A stretch of 64,000 nt of DNA. It comes from Clostridia bacterium. Its GTDB lineage: Bacteria; Bacillota; Clostridia; Christensenellales; Borkfalkiaceae. The notes below the pieces were generated by a model, which was not told the origin of the DNA, ran no database searches, and was given only the letters and a program-made list of their open reading frames with translations. The stretch is from positions 22,077-86,076 of the forward strand of contig JAAUYS010000197.1 of the NCBI GenBank assembly GCA_014804995.1. The letters are read 5' to 3'. The number at the start of each line of letters is the position of its first letter. Within the stretch, counting starts at the first letter, position 1. Shown here one piece after another: positions 17,182-25,298 of the stretch. The position numbers and the translations under genes were made by a program.

Positions 17182-18255
17182 TTAATATTTAACTTCTTCT
17201 ATTACGCCACCGCCCAAGCAGTAGTTGTCTTTATAAAATACCGCGTATTGCCCCTCGGTTACGGCGCGTTGCGGTGTGGCAAATTCAACAAACGCACCGC
17301 CCCGTTCAAGCTTGACGGTAACTTCCTGTTCGGGCTGTCTGTACCTGAACTTGGCGTTACAGGTTATTAACTCTTCGGGTTCGTAGCCTATCCAGTTCAG
17401 CCCGCTTACGAAGCAAGCCTTGGAGTAGAGTGGGCTTTCGTCCCCGTGGGATACGTATAAAACGTTTTCTTCCAAGTCCTTTTTAACGACGAACCACCTG
17501 CCGTCTTCGCCCTGCCGTCCGCCGAGGTCAAGCCCCTTGCGTTGCCCCAGCGTGTAGTACATAAGCCCGCAGTGTTCGCCTACGGTCTGCCCGTCAAGCG
17601 TCTTTATTTTGCCGGGTTGTGCAGGCAGATAGGTCTGCAAAAATTTGCGGAAGTTTCTTTCCCCTATAAAGCAAATACCCGTAGAATCCTTTTTGCCGGC
17701 CGTGGCAAGCCCGTTTTCTTCGGCAATCTTTCTTACCTCTGGTTTTGTCAAGCCCGATAGGGGGAAGATTACGTCTTTCAGCTGTTCTTCGCGTACCTGA
17801 TTTAAAAAGTAGGTCTGGTCCTTGCCCGCGTCCGTTGCCTTTACAAGGCGGTGCCTGCCGTCGGCGTGTTCTATACCGCAGTAATGCCCCGTGGCGATAT
17901 AGTCCGCCCCAAAGCTTTTTGCGTATTCGCGGAAGGGTCCGAACTTAATCTCTCTGTTGCAGAGAACGTCGGGGTTGGGGGTTCTGCCCGCCCTGTATTC
18001 TGCAAGGAAGTGTGAGAACACCCTGTCCATATACTGCTTGGAAAAATTGACGGAGTAGTAGGGCATATTGAGCGCGTTGCAGACCCTGCGGACATCGGAA
18101 AAATCACCGTCGGCATTGCAAACGCCTGCGCCGTCGGTTTCTTCCCAGTTCATCATAAAAAGACCTATTACGTTGTAGCCCTGCTCTTTTAAAAGATGGG
18201 CGCATACGGAGGAGTCAACGCCCCCGCTCATTCCTACGACGACAGTCTTTGCCAT
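17182..18255 (-). CDS. mnmA: tRNA-specific 2-thiouridylase
   Basis: MnmA thiolates U34 of tRNA Lys/Glu/Gln. It has the PP-loop GMSGGVDSSVCAHLL, the catalytic cysteine in CNREIKFGPF and the second cysteine in GICFIGERNFRKFL. It is 357 residues long, a normal size. The start is set at ATG 18255 (MAKTVVVGMSGG) because AAGGAG lies 5 nt upstream; the earlier GTG at 18261 overlaps that ribosome-binding site. A promoter with -10 at 18281-18286 gives a short leader. No cysteine desulfurase or tusA-like partner is adjacent. Confidence 0.96.
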   Translation of the reverse strand: MAKTVVVGMSGGVDSSVCAHLLKEQGYNVIGLFMMNWEETDGAGVCNADGDFSDVRRVCNALNMPYYSVNFSKQYMDRVFSHFLAEYRAGRTPNPDVLCNREIKFGPFREYAKSFGADYIATGHYCGIEHADGRHRLVKATDAGKDQTYFLNQVREEQLKDVIFPLSGLTKPEVRKIAEENGLATAGKKDSTGICFIGERNFRKFLQTYLPAQPGKIKTLDGQTVGEHCGLMYYTLGQRKGLDLGGRQGEDGRWFVVKKDLEENVLYVSHGDESPLYSKACFVSGLNWIGYEPEELITCNAKFRYRQPEQEVTVKLERGGAFVEFATPQRAVTEGQYAVFYKDNYCLGGGVIEEVKY

Positions 18256-18280
18256 AAGCACTCCTTAAATCGTTAAAATA

Positions 18281-18310
18281 ATTATAACACGCTGTAATTA
18301 AGTTTTGCAA
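18281..18310 (-). promoter_or_regulatory. mnmA promoter, sharing its -35 with the divergent gene
   Basis: On the minus strand: TTGCAA (18310-18305), 18-bp spacer, TATAAT (18286-18281). TTGCAA is its own reverse complement and is also the -35 of the plus-strand promoter at 18305-18333. Confidence 0.75.
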
Positions 18311-18333
18311 TTGAAAAATTTATGTGCTATAAT
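18305..18333 (+). promoter_or_regulatory. Promoter of the DUF4250 gene (leaderless)
   Basis: TTGCAA (18305-18310), 17-bp spacer, TATAAT (18328-18333), then CTTTTT and ATG at 18340. The A of the ATG is at the expected transcription start. Confidence 0.75.
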
Positions 18334-18339
18334 CTTTTT

Positions 18340-18522
18340 ATGAATTTGCCTGCGGACAACTTTATTTTACTGTCAGTCATAAATACGGCGCTGAGGGATA
18401 AATACTCTTGCCTTGAAGATTTGTGCGAGGAAGAAGAGTTGGATTTAAACGGGCTTTGCACTCGTTTAAAAGAGGTGGGCTATACTTACGATAAAGAGCA
18501 GAACGCTTTTAAAAGGGTATAA
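18340..18522 (+). CDS. DUF4250-family small protein
   Basis: 60-residue protein starting MNLPADNFILLSVINTALRD and containing EEEELDLNGLCTRLKEVGYTYD, which matches my memory of the DUF4250 family: short clostridial proteins with a helix-turn-helix-like fold and no known function. An upstream in-frame ATG (18322) lies inside the promoter between -35 and -10, so it cannot be transcribed from it. The ATG at 18340 has no Shine-Dalgarno and coincides with the predicted transcription start, suggesting a leaderless mRNA. It is followed 5 nt later by tRNA-Arg and may be co-transcribed with it. Confidence 0.75.
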   Translation: MNLPADNFILLSVINTALRDKYSCLEDLCEEEELDLNGLCTRLKEVGYTYDKEQNAFKRV

Positions 18523-18527
18523 TTTAT

Positions 18528-18604
18528 ACACCCGTAGCTCAGTTGGATAGAGCAATAGCCTCCGACGCTATGTGTCGCTGGTTCGACTCCAGTCGGGTGT
18601 ACCA
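18528..18604 (+). tRNA. tRNA-Arg (anticodon CCG)
   Basis: 77 nt with a full cloverleaf: acceptor ACACCCG/CGGGTGT, D arm GCTC..GAGC, anticodon stem ATAGC/GCTAT with loop CTCCGAC (anticodon CCG), T arm GCTGG-TTCGACT-CCAGT, discriminator A and an encoded CCA. It reads CGG codons. It lies between the DUF4250 gene and the uracil permease gene, without a clear promoter of its own. Confidence 0.96.
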
Positions 18605-18658
18605 GAAATTAGACGGGATTTCCGTTTGATATAAAAACAAAAGAGGAGAAAATTTACT

Positions 18659-20170
18659 ATGCAAATGATTTACGGCGTAAAGGACAGACCCAAAGTCGGC
18701 AGACTTATTCTGTTCGCGTTGCAACAACTGTTGGCTATTTTAGCCGCCACGATTGCCGTGCCTATGATAATAGGTAACGGAATGTCGCCTTCTGCGGCGC
18801 TTTTCGGCGCAGGCGTGGGAACTATAGTGTATCTTTTATTCACTAAGTTCAAAAGCCCCGTGTTCTTAGGAAGCTCTTTTGCTTTCTTAGGTTCAATGGC
18901 AACTGCGTTTGCCGGCGGTGTTTCTATGGCGCTCGGTTACCTCGGCCTTATTATCGGTGCGGTTATGGCCGGCCTTGTGTACGTGATAATCGCCGTAATA
19001 ATTAAATTTGCAGGTACTAAATGGATAGATAAAATTATGCCCGCAGTCGTTATCGGACCTACCGTTGCGATTATCGGACTTTCGCTTGCAGGCAACGCTG
19101 TCGGCGACCTTATGAAGGGCAGCGCGTTCTACGACGTTACCGAACAGGTAGCAGTTATAAAGGACGGTGTGGCAGAGATAGCGGAAGCTACTTCAAGCGT
19201 AATGTACTGCTCGCCGTTTATCGCGCTTTTGTGCGGACTTGTAACCCTTGGCGTTACTATCGTTTGCTCGGTTTACGGCAAGAAGTTCCTTAAAATGATA
19301 CCTTTCATTATCGGTATTCTTTCGGGCTACGTTCTCGCGGCAATATTCACCGCGTTCAGCTACATAGAGGGAGCGGAAGTTTTAAGAGTTATAGACTTCT
19401 CTAAATTCAATAATATGCAGTGGTACCCTGACTTTGCGTTCATCTCCGCAATAGGCGATATCAATGCGGGTGAGGTCGGTTCTATCGGCGCATACATCGG
19501 TAAGATTGCCGTAGCGTATATCCCCGTTGCGTTCGTCGTATTTGAAGAACACATTGCAGACCATAAAAACATTTCTTCAATAATCGAAACAGACCTTTTG
19601 AAAGACCCCGGACTTTCTAGGACCCTTCTCGGCGACGGCGTAGGCTCAATGGTCGGCGCAGTGTTCGGGGGTTGCCCCAACACCACTTACGGCGAGTCCG
19701 TAGGTTGCGTAGCTATATCGGGTAACGCTTCCGTTATAACCATTCTCGTAACCGCAGGGCTTGCTATCGTCTGCGCGTTCATAGCTCCGTTTACGACCTT
19801 CCTTGCAACTATTCCCAGTTGCGTAATGGGCGGTGTGTGCATAGCGCTTTACGGCTTCATTGCAGTGTCCGGTCTTAAAATGATACAGCACGTTGACCTC
19901 AACGACAACAAGAACCTGTTCGTCGTATCGGTTATTCTTATTGCCGGCGTCGGCGGTATGGTTCTCAACTTCGGAGAGGTTACCATAACCGAAGTTGCTT
20001 GCGCACTCATTCTCGGAATTCTCGTTTACCTTCTCGTAAACATCAAGTCCAAGAAGAAAGAGGAAGCTGTAGCACAGCCCGCAGAAGAGGTTGCACCCGT
20101 TGCGGAAGCGGTAAACGAAGAACCCGCAAAAGAAGAAGTTAAAGAGGTAAAGGAAGATGAAAAATTATAA
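18659..20170 (+). CDS. Uracil/xanthine permease (NCS2 family)
   Basis: Integral membrane nucleobase symporter of 503 residues with about 12-14 hydrophobic segments. NCS2 signatures are the early QQLLAILAATIAVPMI, FLGSSFAFLGSMATA, and the substrate-site region VVFEEHIADHKNI..GDGVGSMVGAVFGGCPNTTYGES. The neighbouring upp makes uracil the likely substrate. The last ~40 residues are an unusual acidic Lys/Glu tail (EEPAKEEVKEVKEDEKL) beyond the family core. GAGGAG lies about 11 nt before the ATG; a second ATG 6 nt later is also possible. The 3' end overlaps upp by 14 nt. No PyrR-type attenuator is evident. Confidence 0.93.
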   Translation: MQMIYGVKDRPKVGRLILFALQQLLAILAATIAVPMIIGNGMSPSAALFGAGVGTIVYLLFTKFKSPVFLGSSFAFLGSMATAFAGGVSMALGYLGLIIGAVMAGLVYVIIAVIIKFAGTKWIDKIMPAVVIGPTVAIIGLSLAGNAVGDLMKGSAFYDVTEQVAVIKDGVAEIAEATSSVMYCSPFIALLCGLVTLGVTIVCSVYGKKFLKMIPFIIGILSGYVLAAIFTAFSYIEGAEVLRVIDFSKFNNMQWYPDFAFISAIGDINAGEVGSIGAYIGKIAVAYIPVAFVVFEEHIADHKNISSIIETDLLKDPGLSRTLLGDGVGSMVGAVFGGCPNTTYGESVGCVAISGNASVITILVTAGLAIVCAFIAPFTTFLATIPSCVMGGVCIALYGFIAVSGLKMIQHVDLNDNKNLFVVSVILIAGVGGMVLNFGEVTITEVACALILGILVYLLVNIKSKKKEEAVAQPAEEVAPVAEAVNEEPAKEEVKEVKEDEKL

Positions 20171-20795
20171 GAACGTATTTATTTTCGACCACCCCCTTAT
20201 CAAGCACAAGATTGCAATTTTAAGAGATAAAAACACCGGAATGAAAGAGTTCCGTGAACTTATTGAAGAGATTACTACGATAATGACCTACGAGAGTATG
20301 CGTGGTGTAAAGCTCGTACCTGTGCAGGTTGAAACTCCTCTTGAAGTTACCACCCAGTACAAAGTACCCGAAGAGAGCGTGGCAATAGTCCCCATTCTCC
20401 GCGCGGGTCTCGGAATGGTAAACGGCGTGCATAAAGTTTTCCCTACGGCAAAGGTTGGGCATATCGGTATGTACCGCAACGAAGAAACGCTTGAACCGCA
20501 GGAGTATTATTGCAAGCTCCCCGACGGAATAGAGAACAAGACGGTATTTTTAGTAGACCCTATGCTTGCAACGGGCGGTTCCGCCTGCGACGCGCTGGAC
20601 GCACTCAAAAAGAGGGGCTGTAAGGACATTAAATTTATGGCGATAATCGGCGCGCCGGAGGGCATTACTAAGGTTGCCGAAGCTCACCCCGACGTACCCG
20701 TTTACGTTTCTACGCTGGACAGAGGACTTAACGAGAACGGTTACATCGTTCCCGGTCTCGGCCACGCCGGCTACAGACTTTACGGCACGAAATAA
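20157..20795 (+). CDS. upp: Uracil phosphoribosyltransferase
   Basis: 212 residues. Converts uracil and PRPP to UMP. The PRPP-binding loop is FLVDPMLATGGSACDALDAL, and the early IVPILRAGLGMVNGV and C-terminal DRGLNENGYIVPGLGHAGYR are classic Upp signatures. AAGGA precedes the ATG inside the permease gene, and the overlap implies translational coupling. Together the two genes form a uracil uptake and salvage operon. Confidence 0.97.
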   Translation: MKNYKNVFIFDHPLIKHKIAILRDKNTGMKEFRELIEEITTIMTYESMRGVKLVPVQVETPLEVTTQYKVPEESVAIVPILRAGLGMVNGVHKVFPTAKVGHIGMYRNEETLEPQEYYCKLPDGIENKTVFLVDPMLATGGSACDALDALKKRGCKDIKFMAIIGAPEGITKVAEAHPDVPVYVSTLDRGLNENGYIVPGLGHAGYRLYGTK

Positions 20796-20810
20796 TCACA
20801 AGAGGATTTT

Positions 20811-22016
20811 ATGATAGAAGTATCAAAGAGAGTATCGGCAATTGCGCCCTCTATGACGCTTGCCATTTCCGCTAAGGCTAACGAGCTTAAAGCGCAGGGT
20901 ATAAAGGTTATCAACTTCGGCGTAGGCGAACCCGATTTCAACACTCCCGAACACATAGTACAGGCAGCAAAGGACGCGCTCGATAAGGGCTATACCAAAT
21001 ACGTCGCGGCGTCGGGCTTGCCCGCTCTTAAAAAGGCGGTTGTAAAAAAGCTTAAAGCTGACAATAATCTTGACTACGACCCCTCGCAGATAATAATTTC
21101 AAACGGAGCAAAGCACTCAATATTCAACGCTATTTTTGCAACCATTAACGAGGGGGACGAGGTGCTTATCCCCAAGCCCTATTGGCTGACTTATCCGGAA
21201 GTCGTAAAGTCCTGTGGCGGTATCCCGGAGTACATATACGCAACTCCCCGCCACGGCTACAAGATTACGGCGGCGCAGTTGGAGGCGGCGATAACTCCCC
21301 GCACCAAGATGCTCATATTCAACAGCCCCTGCAATCCCACGGGCGCGGTTTATACGGAAAAGGAAATCCGCGCTATTGCGGACGTATGCGTAAAGCATAA
21401 CATAGTAGTTCTCGCAGACGAGATTTACGAAAAGCTTATTTACGGCGGAGAAACGCATTTTTCAATTGCGCAATGCTCGCCTGAAATGAAGGACTTGACG
21501 ATAATTATAAACGGCGTTTCCAAAAGCTACGCAATGACCGGTTGGAGGCTTGGATACCTTGCCTGCCCGCCCAATGTCGCTAAGGCTATTTCTTCATTTC
21601 AAAGCCATTCTACTTCCAACGTAAACACTATGACGCAGTACGCCACGGTTACCGCGCTCGAAGGCGACGACAAGCCTATGCAAGAGATGATTGCGGTATT
21701 TGGCAGAAGACGCGAAAAGATGCTTCAAAAGCTCGACGAAATGAAGGCGCTTGGCTTAGATTACGTTAAGCCCGACGGAGCTTTCTACGTAATGCTTTTA
21801 TGCCACAACCTTTACGGCAAGAAGTATAAGGGCGTAACCTTGAACGGCAGTATGGAGGTAGTAGACCTTTTACTTGCGCACAAGAACGTTGCGATAACCC
21901 CCGGCGTGTGCTTCGGCGACGACGATGCGATAAGGCTTTCATACGCTTTATCTACGGTCGATATGCTTGAAGGCTTGGAGCGCATTGCGGAGTTTGTACG
22001 CGAACTCGAAGATTAA
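20811..22016 (+). CDS. Pyridoxal-phosphate aminotransferase (aspartate aminotransferase, class I)
   Basis: 401-residue fold-type I aminotransferase of the AspC/AAT-1b group. PLP lysine is Lys238 in SKSYAMTGWRLGY. Other landmarks are NFGVGEPDFNTP, SPCNPTGAVY and ADEIYEKL. It probably interconverts aspartate and oxaloacetate; related enzymes also accept prephenate or aromatic amino acids, and sequence alone does not decide. AGAGGA lies 6 nt before the ATG, and the gene starts 15 nt after upp, probably in the same operon. Confidence 0.92.
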   Translation: MIEVSKRVSAIAPSMTLAISAKANELKAQGIKVINFGVGEPDFNTPEHIVQAAKDALDKGYTKYVAASGLPALKKAVVKKLKADNNLDYDPSQIIISNGAKHSIFNAIFATINEGDEVLIPKPYWLTYPEVVKSCGGIPEYIYATPRHGYKITAAQLEAAITPRTKMLIFNSPCNPTGAVYTEKEIRAIADVCVKHNIVVLADEIYEKLIYGGETHFSIAQCSPEMKDLTIIINGVSKSYAMTGWRLGYLACPPNVAKAISSFQSHSTSNVNTMTQYATVTALEGDDKPMQEMIAVFGRRREKMLQKLDEMKALGLDYVKPDGAFYVMLLCHNLYGKKYKGVTLNGSMEVVDLLLAHKNVAITPGVCFGDDDAIRLSYALSTVDMLEGLERIAEFVRELED

Positions 22017-22056
22017 CGGCGGTTTTTGAAATTTATTAAAAATTTTGATTTTCCTA

Positions 22057-22085
22057 TTGAAATTCCCGCAAATAACTGATAAAAT
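22057..22085 (+). promoter_or_regulatory. Promoter of the P-loop protein gene
   Basis: TTGAAA (22057-22062), 17-bp spacer, TAAAAT (22080-22085). A TATAAT also occurs about 20 nt downstream without a good -35. Confidence 0.65.
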
Positions 22086-22136
22086 GAAAGAGGAATAAAG
22101 TATAATACTTAAAGACTTTATCAGGAGGGACTTTCA

Positions 22137-22544
22137 ATGATTAAAATTATTTACGGCGCAAAAGGCACGGGCAAGACCAAACAGCTTATCGACCTTGCGA
22201 ACGAAAACGCAAAGGGCGCTAAGGGGTTAAGCGTATTCATCACCGACAACAAAAGGTGTATGTACGACGTTTCCCGCAATATCCGCTTTATAGACGTTTC
22301 AGACTGGGACGTTGCCGGCGAAGAGGCGCTGTGCGGTTTTGTTAAAGGCGTATCAGCCTGCAACAGCGACCACGAATATATCTACATAGACGGCGTTTCC
22401 CGCATAACGGGCAAAGGCGTTGCCGAACTTTCGGGCTTCTTCTATATGCTCGATAAAATCTCTAACGAAAACGACATTACTTTAACCGTTACTTGCAGTT
22501 GCGATTTAGCGGACCTTCCCGATTTCGTCAAGAGATTCGTTTAA
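22137..22544 (+). CDS. Small P-loop protein of unknown function
   Basis: 135 residues. The N-terminus MIKIIYGAKGTGKTKQLIDL contains a full Walker A (GAKGTGKT). A hydrophobic YIYIDGVSRI segment near residues 80-90 could be a degenerate Walker B. No further domain is present, so this is a minimal nucleotide-binding protein. Similar short ATP-binding proteins are widespread in Clostridia, but I know of no assigned function. It has its own promoter, AGGAGG 8-9 nt before the ATG, and a hairpin 24 nt after the stop, so it is probably monocistronic. Confidence 0.75.
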   Translation: MIKIIYGAKGTGKTKQLIDLANENAKGAKGLSVFITDNKRCMYDVSRNIRFIDVSDWDVAGEEALCGFVKGVSACNSDHEYIYIDGVSRITGKGVAELSGFFYMLDKISNENDITLTVTCSCDLADLPDFVKRFV

Positions 22545-22567
22545 AAATTCATTAGGATTTTGACTCA

Positions 22568-22593
22568 CGGCGACGCAATTTATTGTGTCGCCG
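22568..22593 (+). terminator. Hairpin after the P-loop protein gene
   Basis: CGGCGACG..CAA paired with TTG..TGTCGCCG (CGGCGAC/GTCGCCG core). It is followed by an A/T-rich stretch rather than a clean T-run, so termination is uncertain. Confidence 0.45.
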
Positions 22594-22640
22594 AAAATTT
22601 ATTTATAAGAATTATCCACACGACCCCTAAGGAGGTTAAA

Positions 22641-24125
22641 ATGAAATTCATAAGTACGCGCGGAGGTGAAACCGTTACGGGCGCACAGGCTATCGTTAAA
22701 GGGCTTTCCGACAACGGCGGGCTTTTCGTTCCCGAAAAATTCCCTCAGGTTACCCGCGGGGAGCTTGAAGCTATGCTTGAAATGAGCTATCCCGAGCGCA
22801 CCGCAGAAGTGCTTAAAAAATACCTTGACGAGTATGACGAAAAGGAGCTTCTTTCCGCCTGCGAAAGCGCGTACGCCAAGTTCGAGGGAGACCCCGCCCC
22901 GCTAGTAAGATTAGACGACGGAGTCTATATGCTTGAACTGTGGCACGGACCCACCTGCGCATTTAAGGATATGGCGCTCACACTTTTACCCTATCTTTTA
23001 AGAAAGGGTTGCGACCTGTGCGGTATTAAGGAAGAAATTTTAATCCTCGTTGCGACTTCGGGCGATACGGGCAAGTCCGCATTAGAGGGCTTTAAGGACG
23101 CAAAGGGAATAAAGATAATGGTATTCTATCCCTCTGACGGAGTTTCCAAAATGCAGAAGTTGCAGATGGGTACGCAGGAGGGGGAGAACGTAAACGTAGT
23201 TGCCGTAAAGGGCAACTTTGACGACTGTCAGACGGCTGTTAAAGAAATCTTTGCTTCCTCACCCGATAACGCCAAGCTTTTGGCAAACGGGGTAAGACTT
23301 TCTTCCGCAAACTCCATTAACTTCGGCAGGCTTGCGCCTCAAATCGCATATTACTTCTCGGCGTACTGCGACCTTGTTTCATCCGAACAGATTGAAATGG
23401 GTGAAGAGATTGACTTCACCGTTCCTACCGGCAACTTCGGCAACGTGCTTGCGGGCTATTACGCAAAGCTTATGGGCTTGCCCGTAAGAAGACTGCACTG
23501 CGCTTCCAACGAAAACAAGGTGGTTGCGGACTTTTTGCAAACGGGCGTTTACGATTTGCAAAGGGAGTTTTACAAGACGACCGCGCCCTCTATGGATATT
23601 CTCGTTTCTTCAAATTTAGAGAGGCTTTTGTTTGAAGCTTCGGGAAGAAACGCCGAGCTTACTGCAAAGAGAATGTCGCAGTTAAAGACGGCCGGCAAGT
23701 ATGAAATTACCCCCGAAGAATTAGAGTATATTAACGGCACTTTCGACGGCGGTTACGCAGACGAAGAGACGAGCGTAGAGGCTATGTACGACGTGTTCGT
23801 AGACGTAGGCTATACTATGGACACGCACACGGGCTGTGCAATGAAGGTCGCCGTGGACTGGTTTGAAAAGCACAAAAAGGACGAAACGAAAATGGTTATC
23901 GTTTCCACCGCAAACCCCTATAAGTTCCCGCAGGACGTTTTATACGCAGTAACGGGCAACGACGTAAAGGACAGCTTCAAGGGCATTAAAAGGTTGCACA
24001 ACGCTACGGCAATGGCAGTGCCTAAGTGCCTTATGGAGTTAAGGGACAAGCCCATACGCTTTTCCAAAACGGTTGAAGGAAAGAAGCTGTTTGACGAAGT
24101 GCTTTCTTTCTTAAATATTAATTAA
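22641..24125 (+). CDS. thrC: Threonine synthase
   Basis: PLP-dependent enzyme converting O-phosphohomoserine to threonine, 494 residues, of the long ThrC subgroup. Signatures: MKFISTRGGETVTG at the N-terminus, PLP lysine in HGPTCAFKDMALTLL, phosphate loop TSGDTGKSALEGF, and TGNFGNVLAGYYAK. ATG 22641 is chosen because AAGGAGG lies 6 nt upstream and the family N-terminus begins there; the longer frame upstream runs through a hairpin. No other threonine genes are adjacent. Confidence 0.96.
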   Translation: MKFISTRGGETVTGAQAIVKGLSDNGGLFVPEKFPQVTRGELEAMLEMSYPERTAEVLKKYLDEYDEKELLSACESAYAKFEGDPAPLVRLDDGVYMLELWHGPTCAFKDMALTLLPYLLRKGCDLCGIKEEILILVATSGDTGKSALEGFKDAKGIKIMVFYPSDGVSKMQKLQMGTQEGENVNVVAVKGNFDDCQTAVKEIFASSPDNAKLLANGVRLSSANSINFGRLAPQIAYYFSAYCDLVSSEQIEMGEEIDFTVPTGNFGNVLAGYYAKLMGLPVRRLHCASNENKVVADFLQTGVYDLQREFYKTTAPSMDILVSSNLERLLFEASGRNAELTAKRMSQLKTAGKYEITPEELEYINGTFDGGYADEETSVEAMYDVFVDVGYTMDTHTGCAMKVAVDWFEKHKKDETKMVIVSTANPYKFPQDVLYAVTGNDVKDSFKGIKRLHNATAMAVPKCLMELRDKPIRFSKTVEGKKLFDEVLSFLNIN

Positions 24126-24253
24126 CGATTACCGCCCGCGGGAAGAAGCTTTCATTAGTAAACTAAAAGTAAAGCAAATTCAACCAACGGTTTAGCTTCC
24201 AGGCGTAAATATTATATTTAGATGTGATAAAATATTTACGTAAGGAGCAAGCT

Positions 24254-25084
24254 ATGTGTCATAATTTTAACATTGTCAATTTACATATTACAGAAAAGTG
24301 CAATTACAACTGCGTTTATTGTTTCAGCAAGTTCAAAAAAGAAAGTGAGCTTGATTTGGACGGCTGGAAAAAAGTAGTTGATAATTGCGCTTCTTATTTT
24401 TTAAAAAACGGTTCTGTGAACCCACGAATTAATTTGTCCGGAGGAGAGCCGTTTACTTGCAGTTTCATATTTGAACTTATCGATTATATTGCGGGGAAGG
24501 GAATAGAAGTTTCCGTTATCACTAACGGTTCGCTTTTATCGGAAGAAAAGATACAAAGGCTTAAGGGCAAAGTAAGTATGATAGGGCTGAGTATCGATTC
24601 TTTAAACCACGAGACCAACGTTGAAATAGGCAGGGACACAAACGGGCGCACGCTCGACTTTACGCAATTTCAAAAAATCTTTGCTATTATTAAGGGTTGC
24701 GGGATAAAGCTTAAAGTTAATACGGTTGTTTCTAAGCTGAATATAAACGAAGATTTGTCAACGCTTTATGAAGAAGTAACTTTTGACAGAATTAAGCTAT
24801 TGCAAATGCGTGTAAACAGCGGAGTAAACGAAAGGGCTTCGTCTCTGCAAATCTCGGAGAGAGAGTTTAAGGAGTACTCGCTTAAATACCCAGATTATAA
24901 AAAAGTAGTTGAAAGCGATGGCGATTTGGACGGAACTTATATTATAGTATCTCCGGGCGGTAAACTTATTTCAAACAAGGGCAATAAACATAATTACGTA
25001 GGTAGCCTGCTTGAAGAACCGCTTGAAAAACTTATTGAAACTGTATCCCCGAATTATGAGGGATTTAAAAAGAGATATGCATAG
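24254..25084 (+). CDS. Prokaryotic viperin-like radical SAM protein
   Basis: 276 residues. The radical SAM cluster motif CNYNCVYCF (Cys16, Cys20, Cys23) follows NLHITEK, as in viperin's NFHFTRQ. Viperin-specific stretches are recognisable: NLSGGEPF, VITNGSLL, SIDS..NVEIGR, KVNTVVSKLNINEDL and a C-terminal D.TYIIVSPGGK. Viperins convert CTP, UTP or GTP to 3'-deoxy-3',4'-didehydro nucleotides that terminate phage RNA synthesis. ATG 24254 is preceded by AAGGAG at 6 nt; the frame also opens at 24224. No nucleotide kinase, a common partner of prokaryotic viperins, is adjacent. It is a single-gene unit closed by a terminator. Confidence 0.8.
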   Translation: MCHNFNIVNLHITEKCNYNCVYCFSKFKKESELDLDGWKKVVDNCASYFLKNGSVNPRINLSGGEPFTCSFIFELIDYIAGKGIEVSVITNGSLLSEEKIQRLKGKVSMIGLSIDSLNHETNVEIGRDTNGRTLDFTQFQKIFAIIKGCGIKLKVNTVVSKLNINEDLSTLYEEVTFDRIKLLQMRVNSGVNERASSLQISEREFKEYSLKYPDYKKVVESDGDLDGTYIIVSPGGKLISNKGNKHNYVGSLLEEPLEKLIETVSPNYEGFKKRYA

Positions 25085-25090
25085 AATTTC

Positions 25091-25126
25091 ACCGCCTGCG
25101 GGTCAGATACCGCGGGCGGTATTTTT
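25091..25126 (+). terminator. Terminator of the viperin-like gene
   Basis: ACCGCCTGCGG pairs with CCGCGGGCGGT (one mismatch region) across an 8-nt loop, followed by ATTTTTT. Confidence 0.8.
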
Positions 25127-25169
25127 TAAATTTGCGTGAAAAGTATTCGACAAAAATTTACTTAAAGAG

Positions 25170-25198
25170 TTGATTTTTGCATAAATGAATGATATAAT
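25170..25198 (+). promoter_or_regulatory. Promoter of the lipoprotein gene
   Basis: TTGATT (25170-25175), 17-bp spacer, perfect TATAAT (25193-25198). Confidence 0.8.
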
Positions 25199-25209
25199 AT
25201 ACATATAGT

Positions 25210-25249
25210 CAGAGGGACGTCCCTCTGTGCTGTGTTTTTTACACAGCAC
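25210..25249 (+). promoter_or_regulatory. Two palindromes in the lipoprotein leader
   Basis: A perfect 18-bp palindrome CAGAGGGACGTCCCTCTG (25210-25227) starts about 11 bp after the -10 box, at the expected transcription start. It is followed directly by a 9-bp hairpin GTGCTGTGT-TTTTT-ACACAGCAC (25227-25249). The first could be a repressor operator and both could be mRNA hairpins; neither matches a site I can name. Confidence 0.6.
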
Positions 25250-25298
25250 AGTACGCATTATCCGTTCTTCTGAAAAATAAAAAAGCAGGAGAAATATT

